Assembly: GCA_001899635.1 (NCBI GenBank)
Contig: MKVQ01000002.1
Location: 188,198 to 252,197 of the forward strand
Reading direction: 5' to 3'
DNA length: 64,000 bases
Source: Myxococcales bacterium 68-20
Lineage (GTDB): Bacteria > Myxococcota_A > Polyangia > Polyangiales > Polyangiaceae
Below, in pieces: positions 29,446 through 38,026 of the stretch. The notes beneath the pieces are model-generated. The model ran no database searches. It was given only the letters and a program-made list of their open reading frames with translations, and was not told where the DNA came from. The translations under genes were made by a program, and so were the position numbers. Position 1 is the first letter of the stretch. Each line of letters opens with the position of its first letter.

Positions 29446-30012
29446 ATGCCTTCGCTCGCTCCTAAAAGGACGCTGGTCCTCAAGCTCGCCTTCGACTGGG
29501 CCGCGGTCTGGCACAAGGACCAGCACCGGAAGTACCCGGGCGCGCTCGTCCCGTACATGAGCCACGTGGCCGGCGTCGCATCGATCCTCTCGCGGCACGG
29601 CTTCGACGACGAGATCGTCGCGGCTGGAGCGCTGCACGACGTGATGGAGGACTGCGGCGTAACCCACGACGAGCTCAGGACGAAGTTCGGCGTGCGGGTC
29701 GCGGACCTCGTCCGTCACGTGAGCGAAGAGGACAAATCGCTCTCGTGGGAAGAGCGCAAGCGACGCTACCTCGAGCATTTCTCGGAGAAGCCGTGGGACG
29801 CGCAGGCGATCACGCTCGCAGACAAGATCGACAACTTCCAATCGATCATCGTCTGCTCGCAGTCGTTCGGTGATCCGTGGAAGATGTTCAAGCGCGGACG
29901 CGACATCCAGATCGCGCGCTTCCGCGAGCTCGAGGCTCGAGCGTCGCGACTCCCGAGCCATCCGCTCATCGCCGAGTACGCGCGGACACTCGCCGATCTC
30001 GACGCGGTCTGA
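29446..30012 (+). CDS. HD-domain hydrolase resembling small alarmone hydrolases (MESH1/SpoT-hydrolase-like)
   Basis: 188 residues. The HD-domain order matches the hydrolase half of RelA/SpoT enzymes: HVAGVASILSRHGFDDE, then AGALHDVMEDCGVTHDEL (His-Asp and Glu-Asp metal residues), FGVRVADLVRHVSE and ITLADKIDNFQSI (the SpoT-like LADKxxN). There is no synthetase domain. This layout suggests hydrolysis of (p)ppGpp or a related nucleotide 3'-pyrophosphate, by analogy with MESH1; the substrate is not proven. ATG at 29446. It precedes the MFS gene by 113 bases. Confidence 0.78.
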   Translation: MPSLAPKRTLVLKLAFDWAAVWHKDQHRKYPGALVPYMSHVAGVASILSRHGFDDEIVAAGALHDVMEDCGVTHDELRTKFGVRVADLVRHVSEEDKSLSWEERKRRYLEHFSEKPWDAQAITLADKIDNFQSIIVCSQSFGDPWKMFKRGRDIQIARFRELEARASRLPSHPLIAEYARTLADLDAV

Positions 30013-30050
30013 CCGGCTCCCCGAGCGCCATCCACGGTGTCACGCCGGCG

Positions 30051-30091
30051 AGGCATGCACGTGATCATCGTGCAGACCACACGTGATGCCT
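30051..30091 (+). terminator. Imperfect inverted repeat, possible terminator
   Basis: AGGCATGCACGTG at 30051-30063 pairs with CACGTGATGCCT at 30080-30091 with one bulged base, in the gap after the HD gene and before the MFS gene. There is no T run; it may stop transcription or bind a regulator. Confidence 0.35.
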
Positions 30092-30125
30092 GGAACCCGG
30101 GGCGGCTTCCCTGTACCTTCCGCGC

Positions 30126-31397
30126 GTGATCCGCCGACCGGGAGCCGTCCTCGCGCTGCTGACGGGACTCAATCTCCTCAACTACCTCGACCGTCTCGTC
30201 GTCTCGGCGGTCCTGCCGAAGCTGCAGGAAGAGCTCTCTCTCTCCAACTTCCAGGGCGGCCTCCTCGCGACCGTCTTCCTCGTCGGCTACTTCCTGACGT
30301 CGCCGATCTTCGGCTCGCTCGGCGACCGGCTCCCGCGGAAGGGGCTCATCGCCGCCGGCGTCCTCGTGTGGAGCCTCGCGACGATGGGCTCCGGCATCGT
30401 GGCCGGGATCTGGTCGCTCCTGCTCGCCCGCGCGCTCGTCGGCATCGGCGAGGCGAGCTACGCGACGCTCGCCCCGACGGTCATCGACGACGTCACCCCG
30501 GCGGACCGAAAAGGACGCGCGCTCGCGGTCTTCTTCATCGCCACGCCCGTCGGCGCGGCACTCGGCTACCTCGTCGGAGGCTTCGTCGAGGCCCGCTGGG
30601 GCTGGCGAAGCGCGTTCTTCGTCGCAGGCGGCCCCGGCGTCGCGCTCGCGGCGACCTGCCTTCTCATCGCCGAGCCGAAGCGGAAGCTCGCGACCGAGAA
30701 GGCCGACATCATCCGCGACGTGAAGAAGCTCGCGCAGGTCGACCTGTATCGGAAGGGCGTCCTCGGCTACTGCGCGTACACCGCGGCGATCGGAGCCTTC
30801 TCCTACTGGGCGCCCAAGTTCCTCTACGAGCGCTACGGCCTGGCGCTCGCGACCGCGAACTTCCGCTTCGGCCTCATCACCGTGGTCGCCGGCGCCGTCG
30901 GCACGATCATCGGCGGCCGCTGGGCCGACCGCGCCACGATGCCGGCGGCCTCGACGAGCGAGGGCGAGACCGGCCGCGAGGGCGAGCCCGAAGCGCTCCG
31001 CGCTCGACAAGCGGACGCCGACCGCCTCCGCGTGAACAAGCTCCTGCGGATCTGCGCGATCGGCAGCCTGGTCGGCGGGCCGCTCGCGGCCGGCGCCTTC
31101 CTCTCGCCGGGCCCGAACGCCTTCTTCGTCCTCGTCTTCTTCGCCATCGTCTTCCTCTTCCTGACGACGTCGCCGATCAACGCGGTCGTCCTCCAGGCCG
31201 TGCCGACGGAGCTCCGCGCAAGCGCGATGGCGCTCACCATCTTCTCGATCCACATCTTCGGCGACCTCTGGTCCCCTCCCCTCGTCGGGCTCCTCGCCGA
31301 CCACCTCCCGATCCAGGTGGCGATGATGACGCTCCCGCTCGCGATCGGCCTCAGCGCCTGGCTCTGGTGGCCGCGGACGGCGACGGCGACGGCCTAG
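30126..31397 (+). CDS. MFS transporter, Spinster-like
   Basis: 423 residues with about 12 hydrophobic helices. The first helix region reads LNLLNYLDRLVVSAVLPKL, the family's signature; the loop 2-3 motif is GSLGDRLPRKGLIAAG, and ALVGIGEASYATLAPTVIDD is characteristic of Spinster-type proteins and bacterial relatives. A Glu/Arg-rich loop of about 40 residues separates helices 8 and 9. Substrate is unknown; Spinster relatives move lipids or small molecules. GTG start at 30126. No partner gene beside it suggests a substrate. Confidence 0.85.
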   Translation: MIRRPGAVLALLTGLNLLNYLDRLVVSAVLPKLQEELSLSNFQGGLLATVFLVGYFLTSPIFGSLGDRLPRKGLIAAGVLVWSLATMGSGIVAGIWSLLLARALVGIGEASYATLAPTVIDDVTPADRKGRALAVFFIATPVGAALGYLVGGFVEARWGWRSAFFVAGGPGVALAATCLLIAEPKRKLATEKADIIRDVKKLAQVDLYRKGVLGYCAYTAAIGAFSYWAPKFLYERYGLALATANFRFGLITVVAGAVGTIIGGRWADRATMPAASTSEGETGREGEPEALRARQADADRLRVNKLLRICAIGSLVGGPLAAGAFLSPGPNAFFVLVFFAIVFLFLTTSPINAVVLQAVPTELRASAMALTIFSIHIFGDLWSPPLVGLLADHLPIQVAMMTLPLAIGLSAWLWWPRTATATA

Positions 31398-31645
31398 CGT
31401 GCGCACCATCATCGAGCGCGCAGGCGCGTGGCGAATGCGCGCGGCGGTCCGCAACGCGGTCTTGGACCTCGCGTCGGATCGGCGATCTCGCGCAGCCGAA
31501 GACGCGGCGCAGTCGATCTCGCCGAAATGCGGAAGCCAACACGCGAGGATTGCGGCGGAAATCTTTACGTGTGCCAAAAATCCGTCGGTTGACCTATGAG
31601 GCCGTAGTCGAGTACTGAGGGACCCCGCAGCTTCTCTTCCTGGCG

Positions 31646-34372
31646 ATGCACTTTTTCCTTGAGAAGGCCCGATGGTTTGCGCGCGGGCTGTTGCTCGTCG
31701 TGGCGATGTTCGTGGCCGTCGCGGCGCTGAGCCTGCTCGGCACGCCCGAGGCGTTTGCCCAGGGGACCGGCGACGCCACGACCGGCGACGCCGGAGCCCC
31801 TCGCAACCAACCGAACGCCCCGGCGCGACCGAATGCCACCGGCGACGCCGGCGCGCGCCCCGCGAGCGCCGACGGCGGAGCTGCGGGCGCCCAGGATGCC
31901 GGCGCGCCCGCCGAGCACGAGGAGGAAGGCGGAGCCGCCGCGCCGCCGACCCAGGCCGCGGGACCGACGGTCAACATCCCGCAGAGCGAGGCCGAGCGCG
32001 CCGAGGGCTCGCCGATCATGCGGCTCGAGATCCGGGGCAACCGTCGCGTCGCGAAGGAAGACATCGTCTCGTACCTCCGCGAGAAGGCCGGTCACCTCTT
32101 CAAGATCGAGAACCTCGCGAGCGACGTCCGCGCGCTCTGGGACTCGGGCTTCTTCGACGACATCGAAGTCGACATGGCGCGCGAGGACCACGGCGTCGTC
32201 CTGCGCTTCCTCGTCCGCGAGCGCCCGAACATCAAGGCCGTCGAGTTCGAGGGCAACAGCGAGATCGAGAACGACAAGCTCCAGGAAGCGATCGAGGTCA
32301 AGGCCAACACGATCCTCAGCGTCCCGGCGGTCCGCCGCAGCGTCCAGAAGATCAAGGATGCCTACGCCGAGAAGGGCTACTTCCTCGCCGACGTCGAGAG
32401 CGCGATCGAGCCTCAGCGCGACAACGAGGTGATCGTCAAGTTCACGATCACCGAGCACCAGCCGGTCACCGTCCGCCGCGTCACGTTCGTCGGCAACTAC
32501 AACGTTCCCGAGGACGAGCTTCGCGCCGTCATGCAGACGGGCCAGACGAGCATCCTCTCCTTCGGCTCCGGCGGCCCATATCGCCAGGACGTCTTCGAGC
32601 GCGACGTCCTCATGTTGAACGCCCTTTATTACGACAAGGGCTACATGAACGTGTCGATCGGGACGCCGCGCGTCATGCTGACGCCCGATCGCGAGGGGAT
32701 CGAGATCACCCTCCTCATCCACGAGGGTCCTCGCTTCAAGATCCGCCAGCTCAAGGTCTACGAGCGCGACGCCGACGGCAAGGAGGTCGAGCCGCTGGGC
32801 GGGCGCCGCGCGCTTCGCCAGCTCGTGCACGCGAAGAGCGGCGACTACTTCAACCGCGCCGAGCTCGTGAAGGACCTCCAGGCGGTCCGCCTGCTCTACC
32901 GCGACGCCGGCTACGCCAACGTCGAGGCCGAGCCGGAGACCGAGCTCGATCCGGTCAAGAAGGAAGTCGACATCATCATCCCGATCCGCCGTGGCCCCCT
33001 GGTCTACGTCGAGCGCATCGAGGTGAAGGGCAACACGAAGACCCGCGACAAGGTCCTCCGCCGCGAGATGGAGATCGAAGAGGGCAACCTCTTCAGCGAG
33101 ACGAAGCTCGAGGACAGCAAGCGCCGCATCGTCGCCCTCGGCTACTTCGAACGCGTCGACGTCTCGACCGAGCAAGGCTCCACCCCGGAGTCGATCAACA
33201 TCAACTTCGAGGTCACCGAGCGCCCCACCGGCACGTTCCAGGTCGGCGCCGGCTTCTCGAGCATCGAGAACTTCATCGCGACGGCGCAGATCCAGCAGGC
33301 GAACCTGTTCGGCAACGGCCAGTCGCTCGCCCTCCAGGCGCAGATCTCCGGTCTCCGCCAGCTCATCAGCATCCGCTTCTTCGAGCCGTACTTCCTCGAC
33401 TCCGACTGGTCCTCCAGCGTCGAGCTCTACGACAACCTCCTCGTCTTCCCCGACTTCGCTCGCCGCACGCTCGGCGGCTCGCTCACGTTCGGCTACGCGC
33501 TCATCCAGCCGTGGCTCCGCATCGGCCTCACGACGACGGTGCAACACGACGCCGTCGACACGAACCAGGTCAACACGTTCTTCGGGTCGACGTCGGGCTT
33601 CGTGAGCATCTTCCAGCGGCTCCCGCTCGCGAACCTGTTCAACGCAGGCCGCACGATCTCGCTCCGCCCCGCGATCACCTACGACACGCGAAACAACCGC
33701 CTCTTCCCTTCGAGCGGCGTGTTCCTCCAGGCGTCGACCGAGCTCGCGACCTCGGCGTTCGGCAGCGAGATCGAGTTCCTCCGTCACGAGCTCACGGGCC
33801 GCTTCTACTACCCGCTCTTCGGTCAGACCGATCAGCCGGGCTCCGGATTCATCCTCAAGATGAACAACAAGGTCGGCGTCATCACGAGCCCGCTCTCGCA
33901 GGGCGTGCCGATCTTCGCGCGCTACTTCCTCGGCGGCATCCTCGACGTCCGCGGCTACCGCCTCCGCACGCTCGGCCCGCGCCTCCCGCTCAACTCCTCG
34001 CTCGACGTCAACGCTCCGCCGATCCCGAACGGCGCGAACATCGGCGGTAACCTCCAGTACTACTCGAACCTCGAGTTCGAGTTCCCGATCATCGACAAGG
34101 TCGGCATCCGCGGCGTCACCTTCCTCGACGCCGGCAACACCTGGAACCTCGAGCAGCAGTTCTGCAAGACCACGCCGGCGCCCCAGTTCTCGCCGCTGGT
34201 GAGCCCGTGCTTCGACGGCGGCAGCATCAAGAACCTCCGCCTCTCGAGCGGTATGGGCATCCGCTGGTTCTCGCCGCTCGGCCCGCTCCGTTTCGAGTGG
34301 GGCTTCCCGCTCAACAAGCTCTCGTACGAAGAGTCGAGCGTCTTCGAGTTCACGATCGGCAACTTCTTCTGA
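31646..34372 (+). CDS. bamA: Outer-membrane protein assembly factor BamA
   Basis: Omp85-family barrel that inserts outer-membrane proteins. 908 residues. Signal peptide to about residue 38 (ending EAFAQG), then an unusual Ala/Gly/Asp/Pro-rich stretch of about 80 residues, then five POTRA-like repeats from about 120 to 525 ([24 protein letters not shown] is the first; [21 protein letters not shown] is the last), and the C-terminal barrel. The loop-6 signature appears as [14 protein letters not shown], and the protein ends in Phe (TIGNFF), as outer-membrane barrels do. No skp or lpx gene follows. Confidence 0.95.
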   Translation: MHFFLEKARWFARGLLLVVAMFVAVAALSLLGTPEAFAQGTGDATTGDAGAPRNQPNAPARPNATGDAGARPASADGGAAGAQDAGAPAEHEEEGGAAAPPTQAAGPTVNIPQSEAERAEGSPIMRLEIRGNRRVAKEDIVSYLREKAGHLFKIENLASDVRALWDSGFFDDIEVDMAREDHGVVLRFLVRERPNIKAVEFEGNSEIENDKLQEAIEVKANTILSVPAVRRSVQKIKDAYAEKGYFLADVESAIEPQRDNEVIVKFTITEHQPVTVRRVTFVGNYNVPEDELRAVMQTGQTSILSFGSGGPYRQDVFERDVLMLNALYYDKGYMNVSIGTPRVMLTPDREGIEITLLIHEGPRFKIRQLKVYERDADGKEVEPLGGRRALRQLVHAKSGDYFNRAELVKDLQAVRLLYRDAGYANVEAEPETELDPVKKEVDIIIPIRRGPLVYVERIEVKGNTKTRDKVLRREMEIEEGNLFSETKLEDSKRRIVALGYFERVDVSTEQGSTPESININFEVTERPTGTFQVGAGFSSIENFIATAQIQQANLFGNGQSLALQAQISGLRQLISIRFFEPYFLDSDWSSSVELYDNLLVFPDFARRTLGGSLTFGYALIQPWLRIGLTTTVQHDAVDTNQVNTFFGSTSGFVSIFQRLPLANLFNAGRTISLRPAITYDTRNNRLFPSSGVFLQASTELATSAFGSEIEFLRHELTGRFYYPLFGQTDQPGSGFILKMNNKVGVITSPLSQGVPIFARYFLGGILDVRGYRLRTLGPRLPLNSSLDVNAPPIPNGANIGGNLQYYSNLEFEFPIIDKVGIRGVTFLDAGNTWNLEQQFCKTTPAPQFSPLVSPCFDGGSIKNLRLSSGMGIRWFSPLGPLRFEWGFPLNKLSYEESSVFEFTIGNFF

Positions 34373-34456
34373 GTCGGACGCGGGCTCCCGCGCGCGTCCG
34401 CACTCGCGTCGGTCGCCCCCGACACCGATCACGAATCCCTCCTCCAAGCAGAAGCG

Positions 34457-35155
34457 GTGGCGGCGGCCTCGCGGTTGTGCGAGACAAGCACTGCCGTGTC
34501 TCATCGCCTTCATTCCTTCTCGCGTACGCTTCCCGCCGCGCTCTGTTCGGCAGTCCTCTTCGTGGCCGTCGGATCCGGCGGGTGCTCGACCACGGTCGTC
34601 AAGAACGGCGCGAGCAGCGGCGAGGGCGCGGACGGTCCGGGACGGCGTGAGTCGGTCCCGTGCAAGTCCGGCGACACGACGCTCCCGATCGAGGCGTTCG
34701 ACATCAACCCGGACGAGGCGACGGGAAAGGCATGCAACGTCGGTAACCTCCTCGACGAGGGCGGGAGCTTCGCCGCCATCGATTGGCCGGGCGGCGGCAC
34801 CCACGAGATCGCCGGACGCGCCGTCACCGGCTGCGTCGCAGCCGAGTTCAGCGACGGCGTCACCCTCTCCTCGCTCTCGATGAAGATGCGCCCTGTCGCC
34901 AACGGCTGCGGGCACGCCTGCACGCCCGGCGACGACGGCTGCGGCTCCGGGTGGAAGCTCTCCGTCTTCGCGGGGCCGTCGCTCGAGAAGCTCGACTTCC
35001 TCCAGGTGCTCTCGCTCACGACCGCCGACTTCTTCGAGTACCGCATCGCGGTCTACGAGCGCTTCAAGGCGAAGTTCGTCGCGATCTGCCGCGAGCCCAC
35101 CCCCGCCGCGGGCGACGACATCGCGATCGACTCGATCTACGGCTTCTGCCGCTGA
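34457..35155 (+). CDS. Putative lipoprotein, Cys-containing
   Basis: 232 residues. Signal region with lipobox (AVGSGGC, Cys near 43) after a longer-than-usual N-terminus, so the true start may be a later in-frame codon. The mature part has scattered cysteines (PCKSG, KACNVG, GCVAAEF, GCGHACTPGDDGCG, ICREPT, GFCR), likely disulfide-bonded, and a beta-rich feel (KLSVFAGPSLEKLDFLQVL). No family recognised. Downstream of bamA on the same strand by 84 bases. Confidence 0.7.
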   Translation: MAAASRLCETSTAVSHRLHSFSRTLPAALCSAVLFVAVGSGGCSTTVVKNGASSGEGADGPGRRESVPCKSGDTTLPIEAFDINPDEATGKACNVGNLLDEGGSFAAIDWPGGGTHEIAGRAVTGCVAAEFSDGVTLSSLSMKMRPVANGCGHACTPGDDGCGSGWKLSVFAGPSLEKLDFLQVLSLTTADFFEYRIAVYERFKAKFVAICREPTPAAGDDIAIDSIYGFCR

Positions 35156-35202
35156 CGACGGCGCAGACGACCGACGCGGAACCTGACGAAGAAGCCGCGC
35201 GG

Positions 35203-35949
35203 ATGATCTATCGTTGGCGCGTGCCTGCGGCCGGCGAGACCTTCGCACACTTCCAGCTCGACACGCGGGTAGAGCGCCCTCGCGTCACGGTGACCGAGAC
35301 CTTCCTCGCGACCGACATCGAGAGCGGCGCGGCGGTCATGCTCGAGGTCCTTCGCGCCGGCGTGACCGGCGTGGAGAAGGCGCGCTTCACGACGCGCGCG
35401 CGTCGCCTCCAGGCCGTAAAGCACCCCTACGTGCTCGCAGTCCTCGAGACCGCGCCCACACACTGCGTGCTCGAGGCGCCGACGAACCATGTGCTCGAGG
35501 AGCACGCAGGGATCGCGATCGCGCGCTCCCGACAAAAGCTCCTGTGGCTCTCGCAGGTAGCGACCGCGGTCGCGGCACTCCACAAGGGCGGCATGGTCCA
35601 CGGCGCGCTCTCGCTCGACGAGATCACGGTATCGCTCGACGCCTCGGTGAAGGTCACCGTCCCCGTCGGCGGCGACGTGAGCGGCTCGCCCCTCGACGAC
35701 ATCCGCGCCTTCGCCGCCGCCGCATGCGATCTCATCCTCGGCGCCGGCGCGCCCGCCGAGGACGCGAAGACGCTCGCCGAGCGCCTCCACCAAGCGGGCG
35801 CCCCGCTCGAGACCGCCGCCGTCATCGCCCGCATCCGCACGGGCAGCTCGATGACGAGCGAAGACCTCGCCGAGAAGCTCGCGCCCTTCTCCGACTACGC
35901 CGGCCCCTCGACCGAGCCGCTCCTCCCGATCGTTCCGCGCCGCGCCTGA
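35203..35949 (+). CDS. Kinase-fold-like protein lacking catalytic motifs (pseudokinase)
   Basis: 248 residues. Layout recalls a Hanks-type kinase: a beta-sheet-like N-lobe where the VAIK motif reads VMLEVL (no Lys), a helix (ARRLQAVKHPYVLAVLET), and HKGGMVHGALSLDEITVSLD where HRDLKPxN would stand, followed by VKVTVPVGGD in place of the DFG region. All of Lys, HRD Asp and DFG Asp are absent, so no phosphotransfer is expected. Identification as a kinase fold is by pattern only. It follows the lipoprotein gene by 47 bases. A GTG at 35221 is an alternative start. It ends just before a strong hairpin at 36009. Confidence 0.55.
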   Translation: MIYRWRVPAAGETFAHFQLDTRVERPRVTVTETFLATDIESGAAVMLEVLRAGVTGVEKARFTTRARRLQAVKHPYVLAVLETAPTHCVLEAPTNHVLEEHAGIAIARSRQKLLWLSQVATAVAALHKGGMVHGALSLDEITVSLDASVKVTVPVGGDVSGSPLDDIRAFAAAACDLILGAGAPAEDAKTLAERLHQAGAPLETAAVIARIRTGSSMTSEDLAEKLAPFSDYAGPSTEPLLPIVPRRA

Positions 35950-36008
35950 CGGCGCTCGCCGCCCTCTCCGGTGACGTGGGCACCGCCTGGAGTGCTGCGC
36001 GAGCGGAC

Positions 36009-36048
36009 GCACATCTCTCGCTTCCGAGCTCGGAAACGAGAGATGTGC
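36009..36048. terminator. Long hairpin between convergent genes, probable bidirectional terminator
   Basis: GCACATCTCTCG (36009-36020) pairs perfectly with CGAGAGATGTGC (36037-36048), and the intervening TTCCGAGCTCGGAA extends the palindrome; only one mismatch interrupts it. It sits in the short gap between two convergent genes, so it could end transcripts from both sides. Confidence 0.65.
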
Positions 36049-36061
36049 CTCAGCGCTCGAC

Positions 36062-37708
36062 TCAGAACGAGTGTTCTTGTTTCGCTTCGCCGACGACGGC
36101 AGGGAGCGTCTGGGCGCCGGTCACGGCGGGATGGCCGTCGCCGGGCTGCCCCGCGACCAGCTGGACATCCGCCGTCGTCGGGCGCGTGCCCTTGAAGACG
36201 AGGGCGATCGACGAACCGGCGGAGCCGTGGCCGCTGAGGCCACCAGCGCCGCCGTCGCCACCGCGTCCTCCGGGTGCACCTGATTCGCCCGCACCGCGGC
36301 CGCCCCCCGGGGCTCCTTGCAAGCCGGCAGTCCCCGTTGCGCCCTTACCCGCGCGGCCCCCCATCGAGGCTTCGATGCGCGCCTTGGCGAGGGTGATATC
36401 GGTGCTGCCGACGACGAAGAGGCCGATGCTCGCTCCCCCACCGCTCCCGGGCGTGCCAGCGATGCCACCGCATCCCCCGGCCCCCCCGCCTGCGCCCGTC
36501 GCGTTACGCCAAGTCCCCGCCAGCACGATCTCCGTGGGCTGGGCCGGGTTGCCCCCGAGGTACGGGTAGCGGCTCGAGCCGGCGCCACCGCCCCCCCCCT
36601 TTCCCGGTGGTCCGTTGGTCCCCGCCGTTCCATTGCCAGGGACAAACCCAGCTTCGGTGAACGAGGCCGTTCCATTCTGCCCCGTCGTACCCGGGGCGGC
36701 GGCCGGAGCATCTTGCCCTCCGAGGCTACCGATCGTGCCCTGAAACGCGCCACCTTGCGCCTGTGTCGCGTTCGCAGCCGCCGGTAGGCCATGCACGGCC
36801 GCGGTATTGGTGGTGCGGTAGTTGTTGTTGTCGGTGATGCGAGCGCCGCCGCCCCTCCCCCCTGGAGCCCCGTTCGGTTTCACCAGGCAGTCGCTTGTCC
36901 CGCCAACCTCTCCGTCAATCACAGAGAGCCGTGCACCGTCATCGAAGTTGCAAATGACAACCAATCCGCCGCTGCATGACTTCTGCAGGTGCGCTGTCGA
37001 CGGCTTTCCAACCGCGCTCGGCGATCGCTCGACGTTGGGGGCGGGCTCGGCGCCGTCGCTCCCGTCCTGGCCCCTACCTGCGCGGATCGAGACCTGCGCG
37101 AGCGCCAGGTTCTTCGAGCTCTTGACGATCATGCCATAGGAGGACGCGGCGGCCGTGCCCGCGGGCGCCGTGCCGGAGATGTCCGGCGCCTGGATATCGA
37201 AGCCCTCCAAGCGGAGCGGCGTGACGAGGTTCTCCGCGAGCACCGCCGGGCTCGTCGGCGAGACGATCTTGGCGCGCTTGTCTGTGGGAGCCCAGTCGTC
37301 GTTGCAGTCGAAGTAGCCGTACATCGTCACCCCGTCCTTGAGCGTCACGGCTTCGGTGAACGTCTCGGCGCAGGCAATGACCGGGAGCGGCTTCTTCGTT
37401 TCCGCAAGGGCGATCGCGGCAGCAAGCGTCTTCACCGGGCGGTCCTTCGTGCCGTCCGCTCCCTCGATGCCCTTCGAGGCCGAGACGAACACGCCCTTGG
37501 TCGGCTTCCCCGGGGGCGGGGGCGGCGCCTCGGGCAGGCCAGCGTCTCCACCTCCGCCATCCGGCCCGACGCTGTCGACGACGCCGCCGCCATCGCCGTC
37601 GTCCACCGGGGTCGGCGCCCCCGGTACCGCCGCCACTTCCGAACCACCACAACCAATCGCGATCAACAGCGTGAGCGCCGTCAGCGCCCCCCCTCGTGCC
37701 AGCTTCAT
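36062..37708 (-). CDS. Gly-rich surface lipoprotein with right-handed beta-helix-like region
   Basis: 548 residues. Signal peptide and lipobox (LLIAIGC, Cys near 20), then an Asp/Gly/Pro linker to about residue 70. A middle part begins GVFVSASKGIEGADGTKDRPVKTLAAAIALA, the DUF1565-type opening seen in parallel beta-helix proteins, followed by short strand-turn repeats. The C-terminal 250 residues are strongly Gly/Ala-rich (for example GGRGGDGGAGGLSG), a collagen-free low-complexity stretch. Likely exported and surface-exposed; role unknown. ATG at 37708 has AGGGGAGCTC just upstream. Confidence 0.78.
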   Translation of the reverse strand: MKLARGGALTALTLLIAIGCGGSEVAAVPGAPTPVDDGDGGGVVDSVGPDGGGGDAGLPEAPPPPPGKPTKGVFVSASKGIEGADGTKDRPVKTLAAAIALAETKKPLPVIACAETFTEAVTLKDGVTMYGYFDCNDDWAPTDKRAKIVSPTSPAVLAENLVTPLRLEGFDIQAPDISGTAPAGTAAASSYGMIVKSSKNLALAQVSIRAGRGQDGSDGAEPAPNVERSPSAVGKPSTAHLQKSCSGGLVVICNFDDGARLSVIDGEVGGTSDCLVKPNGAPGGRGGGARITDNNNYRTTNTAAVHGLPAAANATQAQGGAFQGTIGSLGGQDAPAAAPGTTGQNGTASFTEAGFVPGNGTAGTNGPPGKGGGGGAGSSRYPYLGGNPAQPTEIVLAGTWRNATGAGGGAGGCGGIAGTPGSGGGASIGLFVVGSTDITLAKARIEASMGGRAGKGATGTAGLQGAPGGGRGAGESGAPGGRGGDGGAGGLSGHGSAGSSIALVFKGTRPTTADVQLVAGQPGDGHPAVTGAQTLPAVVGEAKQEHSF

Positions 37709-38026
37709 GAGAGCTCCCCTCGTGTCGTAAGAAGAATGGGTCGATGCAGCACGGCCGCGCGCGGCCGTCCCGAGTGTTTCCTTCATAGGCCGCCCCATCG
37801 GCCTCTCCCCTGCAGAGGTTGCTCTCTACGTGGGACAACCGCCAAAATCCAGGAAATGCGGGGATCGGAAAACCGCACGTGCGGCATCCGACGCGGCCTC
37901 GGGGAGGTGCGCCGGCATCGGCGGGACGCAATGCTGAGCCCGCTGCGCAAGAGCGCGAGATTTGGGCGGAAATCCGAGCCTTTTCCGCTTCACGCACGAC
38001 GCTCGCCGGTCTAAGAAGGTGCCGCG
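37709..38026. other. Divergent intergenic region before gyrA
   Basis: 318 bases between the Gly-rich lipoprotein gene and gyrA. It contains a 12-bp palindrome CCGCACGTGCGG at 37873-37884, possibly an operator, and AAGGTG just before the gyrA start. Promoters for both genes are expected here but I cannot place boxes with confidence. No gene seen. Confidence 0.5.

Noticed and set aside
31565-35248. Open frame of over 1200 codons on the minus strand opposite bamA
   Set aside because: Mirror of bamA codon bias; bamA has POTRA and barrel motifs while this frame has none.
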